Assembly (NCBI RefSeq): GCF_000585995.1
Contig: NZ_CP007410.1
Location: forward strand, 3,871,430 to 3,935,429
DNA from: Pseudomonas brassicacearum
GTDB taxonomy: Bacteria > Pseudomonadota > Gammaproteobacteria > Pseudomonadales > Pseudomonadaceae
Direction of reading: 5' to 3'
Length of the DNA stretch: 64,000 nt
This document shows positions 39,191 to 46,068 of the stretch, one piece after another (positions within the stretch are counted from its first letter, which is position 1; the number at the start of each line of letters is the position of its first letter). The notes beneath the pieces were generated by a model that was not told the origin of the DNA, ran no database searches, and saw nothing but the letters and a program-made list of their open reading frames with translations. A program made the position numbers and the translations under genes.

Positions 39191-39874
39191 TCAGCAAGCC
39201 TCCCGCAGCCCTTCTTCGCCAGCCAGATAGGTGCGCAGCGCTTCTTCCATCAACTGCCCGGTCAACCACAACGTGACGCTGGCGACTTCCTTGATCTGGC
39301 GACGATCTTCCTCGGTCTTCACCGCACGTTGCATGGCCAGGCGTACTTCTTCGGCGTGCTTCTCATCGATGGTCGAGTGGGCAACGAAGAACGTCATCTG
39401 CTCGTCCTTCAAGCCCAGGTCGGTGCGGAACCTGTCCAGGATCGGCTGGATGTGCTCGTAGACGTCTTCGGCCCAATAGCTGTAGCCCAGCCGTGCGATC
39501 GGCCCCTTGCGGATAGCCACATCATTGAGGAAGGCGATCAGCGCCTGGGTTGGCGCCAGGGGTGCCGGCATGTCCTGCGGCAGCAGCCCGACAGACTCGA
39601 GGTCGCGCAGCACCATGCGCTCGTGACCCAGCTCTTCCAGGGCGTGCTTATAAACGAAGCGCAGTAGCGTCGTTTCTTCCGGGTCGCTACTGAAGGCGCA
39701 AGCGGCCTGGTTGACCGAGTTGTAGCGAGTGTAGTGGTACACCTGCAACATCAGTTGTTGGTAGAGGGCTGGCGGCGTGGGGTTGTCCAGGCTGAATTTC
39801 CAGTAGGCACCCTGCTTGATCTGGGCCCAGCCCGCTTCGACGATCGCGTCGAGTTCCTTGAAGAATGCTTGCAT
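39191..39874 (-). CDS. Haem-oxygenase-like diiron oxidase/oxygenase (TenA/UndA superfamily)
   Basis: A 227-residue all-helical protein. Conserved metal-ligand candidates are visible: H47 (YHYTRYN), E81-x2-H84 (EELGH), E136 (EDVYEH) and H166-x3-D170-x2-H173 (HSTIDEKH). This matches the haem-oxygenase-like diiron (HDO) group, which includes UndA, SznF and CADD and carries out N-oxygenation, C-C cleavage or p-aminobenzoate formation. The start at 39874 follows the GNAT stop by 1 bp; an upstream ATG at 39907 overlaps that gene. Substrate unknown; an aromatic amine or acyl-amino acid is inferred from context. Confidence 0.8.
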   Translation of the reverse strand: MQAFFKELDAIVEAGWAQIKQGAYWKFSLDNPTPPALYQQLMLQVYHYTRYNSVNQAACAFSSDPEETTLLRFVYKHALEELGHERMVLRDLESVGLLPQDMPAPLAPTQALIAFLNDVAIRKGPIARLGYSYWAEDVYEHIQPILDRFRTDLGLKDEQMTFFVAHSTIDEKHAEEVRLAMQRAVKTEEDRRQIKEVASVTLWLTGQLMEEALRTYLAGEEGLREAC

Positions 39875-39875
39875 T

Positions 39876-40421
39876 TCAATTGGCTCCTTTAACGTTGTGG
39901 TAAACACTTTCGAGTTCCAGATACACGAGGCTGTAGCACCGCTCCACCTGCTCCCCGGTCCAGGTCACGTCATCCTTCAGCACACGCCCGCCCAGGCCGA
40001 CATACAGCGCAGCCAGTTGGCCGCGACACAGTGCCGAGATGAATCGCAGGTGGGTGTTGGCTTTCAGCCAGATGGACGCCTGCAGGAGAAACATGCGCAG
40101 GTGCCGTCCTCCGCGGTAGCGCTCGTCCAGCACCAGCCGATTGGCATCGAAGGCATCTGTCGACTGTTGAAAATAGGCGTGCACATTGACGGCCCGCTCG
40201 ACGAAGCTCAGGCCATGGCCCAGCGGTGTGACGCGCAATGTCCCGACCACTTCATCGTTGTCCAGATAGATCAGGTGATAGGACATGGCGTCGCGCAGCT
40301 GCTCCCTTCGATCGAAGTCATCCTCCTTCGCCGGGTTAGTCCCCAGGTAGCGACTGCGCAGTTGCCTGACGGACTCGAACAGATCACTGGCGCTGTCGAT
40401 CACGCGAACAGACAAGCTCAT
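39876..40421 (-). CDS. GNAT of LuxI/FeeM-like type (putative N-acyl synthase)
   Basis: A 181-residue GNAT-fold protein. The region LRSRYLG...EDDFDRRE...YHLIYLDNDEVVGTLRVTPLGHG (residues 21-70) is laid out like the LuxI family (Arg, Asp-Phe-Asp and GxxR core). NRLVLDERYRGGRHLRMFLLQASIWL (residues 94-119) resembles the acceptor/cofactor loop of FeeM-type N-acyl amino acid synthases. It is neither a clear AHL synthase nor a standard acetyltransferase. Start at 40421, 8 bp after the ligase stop. The neighbouring ligase could supply the acyl donor and the LuxR protein could sense the product (inference). Confidence 0.75.
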   Translation of the reverse strand: MSLSVRVIDSASDLFESVRQLRSRYLGTNPAKEDDFDRREQLRDAMSYHLIYLDNDEVVGTLRVTPLGHGLSFVERAVNVHAYFQQSTDAFDANRLVLDERYRGGRHLRMFLLQASIWLKANTHLRFISALCRGQLAALYVGLGGRVLKDDVTWTGEQVERCYSLVYLELESVYHNVKGAN

Positions 40422-40429
40422 CGGTGACC

Positions 40430-41782
40430 TCACTGGCCTTCGCGTTGATCGACGATGCGGGCTTCTTTCCAGCTGAACCAACTGCCAAGGTTCACGTGTT
40501 CGGCAAGATCGCCAACCACCATGACCGTGGCTTCGACACCCAGCCGTTCGCGCAGGCGCTCCTTGATCAGCAGCACCAGGCGTGCACGATCACCCTCGAA
40601 GAAGCGCGACATCTCCAGCTTGGCGATGACGGTATCGCGATCATTGGCGCGGCTAAGGACGATCTGATAGCCAAGGCACTGTTCGACGCCTTCAAGCAGC
40701 GCCTGCTCGATCTGCGCGGCCGAAAAGGCGCGATCGTTCAACTGCACGGCATCTTTCACTCGACCGACAACCTTGACGGTCTGGCGCATCGATTGGGGAT
40801 AGCCCGGACGCGACTGGATCGAAACCAGGTCGCCTGTGCGATAGCGGATCAACGGCTTGCTGCCAGGGATCAGCATGGTCACGCACAACTCGCCGTCGCC
40901 GGTGCTGCCCAGGCTTTCACCGGTCTTGGGGTCAAGGACTTCGATGATGTAGTTCAGACGATGCGGCACCAGTTGGTCGTTGGCGTTGCAGGCCGCGATG
41001 ATCATCGCTTCCTGGGAGCCATACAGGCTGTTGTAGGCCTGCGCGCCCCACAGGCTGTAAAGGTTGTTCTTCAACGCAGGGGTGCACAGCTCGCCACTCA
41101 TCATGAAGGCACGCAGGGCGAAGTCTTCGCGTGGGTTGAAGCCCTGGCGCTCGGCTTCCTTGGCCATGGCCAGCAGAAGGCCCGGCGCCGAGGCGAGTAC
41201 CCCGATGCGCAGGTCCTTGAGCAGCTGGAGCGCCTTGGGCCAGCCAATCACCGGTGAATGTGGCCAGATCTTGGCATTGCACAGATCGAGCTGGGTGCAG
41301 ACATCGCCCAGGGTGTCACCGAAGGAATGAACCTCGGTGGGTCCCATGATGCCGACCACGGTCTTTTCACCCGGAAAATGCTTTTCGATCACCGCCTGGT
41401 AGGCCATGGCCAGTTGGCGATTGCTCGCGTAGCTTTCCTTGCGGTCCCGCGGGCATGGCGTAGCAGGCCCGGTAGTGCCGGTGGTTTCGTAATAGAAGAT
41501 GCTGTCTTCCAGCGGGCCGGACAAGATGTCAAAGCCTGCCTCGCGCAAGTCATCCTTGGTCGTGAATGGCAAGGTGACGAGGTCATCCAAGGTCAGCGAG
41601 CGCTCGGCGATTTGGGCGAGGTGCCTGGCATAGAACGGCGAAGAACGCTTCACATGGCCGATCACCTCCCGCAACTGCTCCTGATGCCAGGCAGCCAGGG
41701 CGGTGTCGCTCAGGACATCGGTCCAATAGGCATGATGAATCGGATCGTACCGCTTCTTGAATGTGTCTAGATGCTCTTTCAT
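40430..41782 (-). CDS. PaaK-type acyl/aryl-CoA ligase (AMP-binding)
   Basis: A 450-residue adenylating enzyme of the phenylacetate-CoA ligase family. ATP loop ETTGTTGPATPCPRD (residues 99-113), A5-type YNSLYGSQEAM, A8-type YRTGDLV and a C-terminal PaaK-type subdomain. It should activate a carboxylic acid, probably aromatic, as AMP ester and then CoA or carrier thioester. The anthranilate synthase genes opposite suggest anthranilate as substrate (inference). First gene of the six-gene operon. A palindrome at 41849-41869 lies upstream of it. Confidence 0.85.
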   Translation of the reverse strand: MKEHLDTFKKRYDPIHHAYWTDVLSDTALAAWHQEQLREVIGHVKRSSPFYARHLAQIAERSLTLDDLVTLPFTTKDDLREAGFDILSGPLEDSIFYYETTGTTGPATPCPRDRKESYASNRQLAMAYQAVIEKHFPGEKTVVGIMGPTEVHSFGDTLGDVCTQLDLCNAKIWPHSPVIGWPKALQLLKDLRIGVLASAPGLLLAMAKEAERQGFNPREDFALRAFMMSGELCTPALKNNLYSLWGAQAYNSLYGSQEAMIIAACNANDQLVPHRLNYIIEVLDPKTGESLGSTGDGELCVTMLIPGSKPLIRYRTGDLVSIQSRPGYPQSMRQTVKVVGRVKDAVQLNDRAFSAAQIEQALLEGVEQCLGYQIVLSRANDRDTVIAKLEMSRFFEGDRARLVLLIKERLRERLGVEATVMVVGDLAEHVNLGSWFSWKEARIVDQREGQ

Positions 41783-42429
41783 TTCAGCCGCTCAGGTTTG
41801 ATGGGTTACTGCAAACTCAACGGCCGCTACATTAGTGACAGAACTTACCAATACCCAGCTGCGGTATTGCACAGTTGTGCGCGCACGCGTTTCTTGTTAA
41901 AGGCACGCGCGATTACATATACGCAAGCACAGTTCCTGCTCCTGCCGACATTAAGAAATGACCAAATGATTAATATCCGTCGAGCAGTTGACAGCCCAGG
42001 GGCGCACTGGTAATTTCGCCGCACTGCCGTTCATTTCCCGCAGTGCCTAGCCAAGACTGGGATGTCTAAAAATGTACTATCACCTTTCTGCTATCAGTTC
42101 CTCCCACAGCTATCCCGACAGCTGTTCCCGGGCCATTCTGGCCATCTTCAAAAGCAATATCTGGCGTCGCTAATCCAGCGAAGACCGGAGCCTGTCTGCT
42201 GCTTGCCAGCAACATCCTGATCATTCACCCATGAAATCGAAGGCGCTCGCGCCTTGTGTCCTGCACATTGCCTGGCTGCAATCCGTTGCATGCCTTGTAT
42301 TGCGCGCGGCATGAAAAGCGTCCGCCTCGAATATTCAGGATATCCGTCACTCCCTATTTAAAGTGTTCACGCACTTTATATTCCCGTGGCCCTCTCTTAA
42401 TGGAGTGCCTGAATCGTTGCACCTTGAAA
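41783..42429. other. 647-bp divergent intergenic region with regulatory signals
   Basis: AT-richer than the flanks, no convincing gene on either strand. It must carry the promoters of the ligase operon (left) and of trpE (right). One strong palindrome is seen (41849-41869, listed separately). The trpE side contains ATATTCAGGATAT (42339-42351) and AT-rich stretches with no clear -35/-10 pair. Short frames here have neither binding site nor codon bias. Confidence 0.6.
41849..41869 (-). promoter_or_regulatory. Palindrome upstream of the ligase operon (possible LuxR-type box)
   Basis: CAATACC-N7-GGTATTG, a 21-bp dyad whose centre lies ~77 bp before the ligase start. On the minus strand a -10-like TAATGT (41834-41829) follows, placing the dyad near -37. 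Size and position suit a LuxR-type activator, and the LuxR gene of this cluster is the obvious candidate. No second copy was found nearby, so this remains inference. Confidence 0.5.
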
Positions 42430-43911
42430 ATGGTATTAGCCGTGAATAAACATTTAATTGACGTCAATGTTCTTCGCCGTGAGGAACGTCGATCTACGGA
42501 TGCACTTGGCATATATGCAAATGCGCGGGCACAACTGGGTCGCGAGTCTGTCTTCATTCTTGAATCACTCTCCGGTCCGAGCCGTGATCGCAGGGCGACG
42601 ATCATCGGGCTCGAGCCCCTGTTCGAGGTGTGTATCGATGAAGGCCAGGCGCAGCTGCGCGGCTGTCCTGCGCTGTGTGAACATTTGTCCGTCAGCCTGC
42701 GACAAATGGATGTGCAGATCGATCACCACCACAAAATCCATCTGCCGGACAGCGAGGCCGCATGGAACCTGCTGCGGGCTATCCAGGCTACCTTCCAGCC
42801 CGCGGCCAATGCGCCGTCCAGCCTGGCGTTCTTCGGCTATTTCTCCTACGACTGCGTGCGCCTGATCGAGCGACTTCCCGATCTGGCTGAAAAGACCTAC
42901 GACTACCCGCTCATTGCCTTGTCGGTCTATCAGACACTGGTGTATTTCCACAGCAATGGCATTGTCGAAACCCTGATCAACAACCACCCGTTGTGGACGC
43001 CCCGCACGTTGGAGGACTACCCCTGCCTCACCACGCCTGCGGCGTGCGAGGCGGTGGACCTGCCAGCGTATCCAGAGGCCTTCGAGGAAGTCCGCACAGT
43101 CACCCCGGAACAGTTTTTCGAACGTGTCGAAGTCGCAATGGAGCACATCCGTGCCGGCGACGTGTACCAGATCCAGCTCGGCCACGAGATTCGCATCCGC
43201 TCGCAGGTATCGCCGTTCGATGTGTACCAGAACCTGCGCCTGCGCAACCCCTCTCCTTACATGTACCTGGCCCATGTGGGCGGTATCGACCTGATCGGTG
43301 CCAGTCCTGAGCTGTTCGTCAGGATCAAGGACGACTTGATAGAGATGCGCCCAATCGCCGGCACCGTTGGCAAGAAACCCGGTGTCGATCCCACTCAGTT
43401 GGTCCTGGAGCTGACCCGATCGGAGAAAGAGCGTGCCGAGCACCTGATGCTCATCGATCTGTGTCGCAATGATATCGGTCGCGTCTGTCAGGCCGGCTCG
43501 CTGGAGGTCGACGAGTTCATGCTGGTGGAGGAGTACTCGCACCTCTATCACATGGTATCGAACGTTCGTGGCCTGCTGCGCCCGGGCCTGGATGCCTATG
43601 ACGTGATCAAGGCGTCATTCCCCGCTGGGACCATGTCCGGCGCGCCCAAGGTCAGGGCGATGGAGCTGATCGAGGGGATGGAGAGCAACCGCAGGGGCAT
43701 CTATGCCGGGGCCTTGGGCCTGGTGGGGTTCGACGGCAGCGTCAATACCGCCCTGTGCATTCGCTCGACAGTCTTCGACGAAGGCACCTACCACTTGCGT
43801 GCATCCGCCGGGGTGGTCGCCGACTCGGTGCCCGAGATGGAGTGGAAAGAGACGTTGTACAAGATGGGTTCTGTATATCGGGCGGTGACCGGCCAGGAGA
43901 TCGCACTGTGA
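42430..43911 (+). CDS. Anthranilate synthase component I-like (TrpE family, cluster paralogue)
   Basis: A 493-residue chorismate-using enzyme. Residues 43-46 (ILES) match the tryptophan-binding LLES motif. The chorismate site reads MRPIAGT (PIAGT at 308-312), then AEHLMLIDLCRNDIGRVC, FPAGTMSGAPKVRAMELI and DGSVNTALCIRS. PIAGT argues for anthranilate rather than aminodeoxychorismate (PIKGT). The usual Arg after PIAGT is missing (VGKKP). The start is uncertain (42400, 42430 or GTG 42442); no strong binding site is visible. It overlaps trpG-like by 4 bp. Location in the ligase/GNAT/HDO cluster argues for a specialised anthranilate supply, not housekeeping tryptophan synthesis. Confidence 0.85.
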   Translation: MVLAVNKHLIDVNVLRREERRSTDALGIYANARAQLGRESVFILESLSGPSRDRRATIIGLEPLFEVCIDEGQAQLRGCPALCEHLSVSLRQMDVQIDHHHKIHLPDSEAAWNLLRAIQATFQPAANAPSSLAFFGYFSYDCVRLIERLPDLAEKTYDYPLIALSVYQTLVYFHSNGIVETLINNHPLWTPRTLEDYPCLTTPAACEAVDLPAYPEAFEEVRTVTPEQFFERVEVAMEHIRAGDVYQIQLGHEIRIRSQVSPFDVYQNLRLRNPSPYMYLAHVGGIDLIGASPELFVRIKDDLIEMRPIAGTVGKKPGVDPTQLVLELTRSEKERAEHLMLIDLCRNDIGRVCQAGSLEVDEFMLVEEYSHLYHMVSNVRGLLRPGLDAYDVIKASFPAGTMSGAPKVRAMELIEGMESNRRGIYAGALGLVGFDGSVNTALCIRSTVFDEGTYHLRASAGVVADSVPEMEWKETLYKMGSVYRAVTGQEIAL

Positions 43912-44492
43912 AAGTATTCCTGATCGATGCCTACGACAGCTTCGTCTTTATCATCAGCCAATACCTGGAACAACTGGGGTTGGAAACCCGCGTCGAACGT
44001 CACGACGTGCCGGACCTCATCCAGCGCATCGAGGCTTTCTCGCCGGACTTCTGTGTGCTGGGTCCAGGTCCAGGGCATCCGGCCGACGTTGGCTACATCG
44101 AAGTGATCCGGCATTTCCAGGGCCGTTTGCCGCTGCTGGGCGTTTGCCTGGGTCATCAGGCCATCGGACTGGCCTTCGGCGCCCAGGTTTGCCGGGCCCC
44201 GCACGTGATGCACGGCAAGGTGAGCACGATCGAGAACGATGGCAGAGGCGTCTATGACCATACCCAAGCCCGTGCCATACAGGCCACCCGTTATCACTCG
44301 CTGATGATCCGCGACGAGCAGGTACCCGACTGTCTGGAGGTCACTTCGAGGTCCACTGACGATGGGTATGTGATGGGCGTGCGGCATCGCCACCTGCCGG
44401 TGGAGGGGGTGCAGTTTCACCCTGAAAGCATCCTGACTGAAAACGGCCTGGAGCTATTCCGCAGTTTCATCCGCTGTTACGTGCACCCGTGA
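43908..44492 (+). CDS. Anthranilate synthase component II-like (TrpG glutamine amidotransferase)
   Basis: A 194-residue class I glutamine amidotransferase. It has LIDAYDSF at the N-terminus, LGPGPGHP, the nucleophile LLGVCLGHQAIG (Cys80) and VQFHPES (His171, Glu173), a complete triad. It supplies ammonia to the TrpE-like partner. The GTG start overlaps the trpE stop (GTGA), giving strict coupling. A terminator follows at 44501. Confidence 0.9.
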   Translation: MKVFLIDAYDSFVFIISQYLEQLGLETRVERHDVPDLIQRIEAFSPDFCVLGPGPGHPADVGYIEVIRHFQGRLPLLGVCLGHQAIGLAFGAQVCRAPHVMHGKVSTIENDGRGVYDHTQARAIQATRYHSLMIRDEQVPDCLEVTSRSTDDGYVMGVRHRHLPVEGVQFHPESILTENGLELFRSFIRCYVHP

Positions 44493-44500
44493 TTCGCCAG

Positions 44501-44524
44501 GAGGGGCGCACGCCCCTTCTTTTT
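44501..44524 (+). terminator. Rho-independent terminator after the trpEG-like pair
   Basis: Stem GAGGGGCG-ca-CGCCCCTT followed by a T-rich run (TTCTTTTT). It begins 9 bp after the trpG stop and ends 48 bp before the LuxR start, so the LuxR gene needs its own promoter or read-through. Confidence 0.8.
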
Positions 44525-44571
44525 CCATGCTCCGACTGTTTCATTCCCGCGATAACAAGAGCGACTCGTTT

Positions 44572-45366
44572 ATGGACAAACTCAACTCCCCCGTCTGCGA
44601 CCGGACCCAGGCCGGGCGTACCGCACCGCTGACCGCCTTCATGAGTCTCGCCAAAGATGCCAACCGTTGCGATTGGGAGCGTCTGGTCAACAAAGTACTG
44701 CGCCAACTCGGCTTCGGCAGCTACCTCATCAGCCTGGGACCGGTTGCACGCCGGGATACCGACCCGCTGGCCGGCCTCATCACCACCTTTCCCAAACGCT
44801 GGCTGGAACACTATCGCGGTGACGGGCTGATCGAGATCGACCCGATACTCAGGCACTGTCGACGCGAACTGGTGCCTTTTTTCTGGGACAGCGAGCGCAG
44901 GCGCGCCCGTGGACGCTCCCGGCACTTCTGGCAGCAACGCGAGCAACACGGCCTGCGCAGCGGCCTGAGCATCCCGTTGCGCTACGAGCTGCTCAGGGGA
45001 ACACTGAGCGTGGCCTTCGATGACACCCAGATCACCGAACAGGAGGGTTTTTCCAACCCCGCCGTCTATCAATTGTTCATGCTCATCCCGTACCTGCTCG
45101 CCGGGATGCGCCATCAATTGCAGGGGCCTGCCCAACCCCGCCAGGACCTGACGCCCAAGGAAATGGACTGCCTGTATTGGGCCAGCGTCGGCAAGACCAC
45201 CTGGGAAATCAGCCACATCCTGACCTGTTCCGAACGCACCATCGACTTCCACCTACTCAATGCCCGACGCAAACTCGGTTCAGTGAGTCGCCAGCAGGCC
45301 GTCAGTGCTGCGGTGGCCTGCGGGCTGGTCATGCCGACGGTTGTGGCGCCGATTTACAGCTGCTAG
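44572..45366 (+). CDS. LuxR-family regulator with autoinducer-binding domain
   Basis: A 264-residue quorum-sensing-type regulator. The N-terminal domain keeps the conserved ligand-pocket residues of AHL receptors: W77, Y81, D90-P91, W105 and G131. The C-terminal LuxR helix-turn-helix (residues ~192-255) has LTPKEMDCLYWASVGKTTWEISHILTCSERTIDFHLLNARRKLG. No canonical LuxI gene is in the window; the LuxI/FeeM-like GNAT 4 kb away is the closest candidate partner. Start at 44572 avoids the terminator; an ATG at 44527 abuts it and has no binding site. Confidence 0.87.
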   Translation: MDKLNSPVCDRTQAGRTAPLTAFMSLAKDANRCDWERLVNKVLRQLGFGSYLISLGPVARRDTDPLAGLITTFPKRWLEHYRGDGLIEIDPILRHCRRELVPFFWDSERRRARGRSRHFWQQREQHGLRSGLSIPLRYELLRGTLSVAFDDTQITEQEGFSNPAVYQLFMLIPYLLAGMRHQLQGPAQPRQDLTPKEMDCLYWASVGKTTWEISHILTCSERTIDFHLLNARRKLGSVSRQQAVSAAVACGLVMPTVVAPIYSC

Positions 45367-45429
45367 AAATAAGCACGATCACCGGGATCATCCATTGATC
45401 CCGACTCATACCTCACAGGGAGCGTCACC

Positions 45430-46056
45430 GTGTTTCCAATGGACATCTGGTTCACCTACACCACCGCCTGCGTATTGCTGGTGCTGTCTCCGGGCCCCGA
45501 CAATCTTCTGGCGATAGGCCGCGGACTCAGCCAGGGTCGCTTGGCCGCCCTCGTGTCAGGCCTGTCGTCTGGCCTGGGCATCCTGTTTCATGTCACCACC
45601 GCCTCGCTGGGGCTGACGCTGCTGATCCAGACCTCGACGGTCGCCTTCTGGGTCGTCAAGTTGGTGGGGGCCGCCTATCTGCTCTGGCTCGGGGTCAAGG
45701 TGCTGCGCTCCAAAAGCCTGATCACCTTCGCGCCCGCCGCACGACAACCCCTGCGCAGCATCTTACTCACAGGCTTTCTTTCAGCAGCGCTCAATCCCAA
45801 GCCAGGGTTGTTCGTGCTGGCGTTCATCCCTCAATTCATCAATCCAGCGCTTGGCTCGGTCACTGTGCAAATGCTGGTCTACGGGTTCTGGTTCGCCCTG
45901 CTGACGGCCGTGGGATTCTCGCTGATGGGCATCTTCGCCACGCGCCTGTCGCAATACATTTATCAACGCCCGCGTCTGGCCAACGGACTCAACCTCGGCG
46001 CTGGGTTGACCTTCATCGTGTCAGGACTTTCCATCGCTGCGCTCAGCCAGAAATAG
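45430..46056 (+). CDS. LysE/RhtB-family exporter
   Basis: A 208-residue membrane protein with about six helices. It shows the family motifs SPGPDNLLAIGRGLSQGR and GAAYLLWLGVKVLRS. Members export amino acids and similar compounds. The GTG at 45430 is chosen because GGGAG lies 8 bp upstream; ATG 45439 is an alternative. It follows the LuxR gene by 63 bp on the same strand and may export an amino-acid-like product of the cluster (inference). Confidence 0.88.
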   Translation: MFPMDIWFTYTTACVLLVLSPGPDNLLAIGRGLSQGRLAALVSGLSSGLGILFHVTTASLGLTLLIQTSTVAFWVVKLVGAAYLLWLGVKVLRSKSLITFAPAARQPLRSILLTGFLSAALNPKPGLFVLAFIPQFINPALGSVTVQMLVYGFWFALLTAVGFSLMGIFATRLSQYIYQRPRLANGLNLGAGLTFIVSGLSIAALSQK

Positions 46057-46068
46057 CGGCTCCAGGCG

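Noticed and set aside
39876..40421. Canonical AHL synthase (LuxI)
   Set aside because: The later part of the protein lacks the LuxI E-S-R signature and looks FeeM-like; called only LuxI/FeeM-like.
42430..44492. Housekeeping tryptophan operon
   Set aside because: No trpDC follow; genes lie in a cluster with ligase, GNAT and LuxR, and the PIAGT-R motif is altered.
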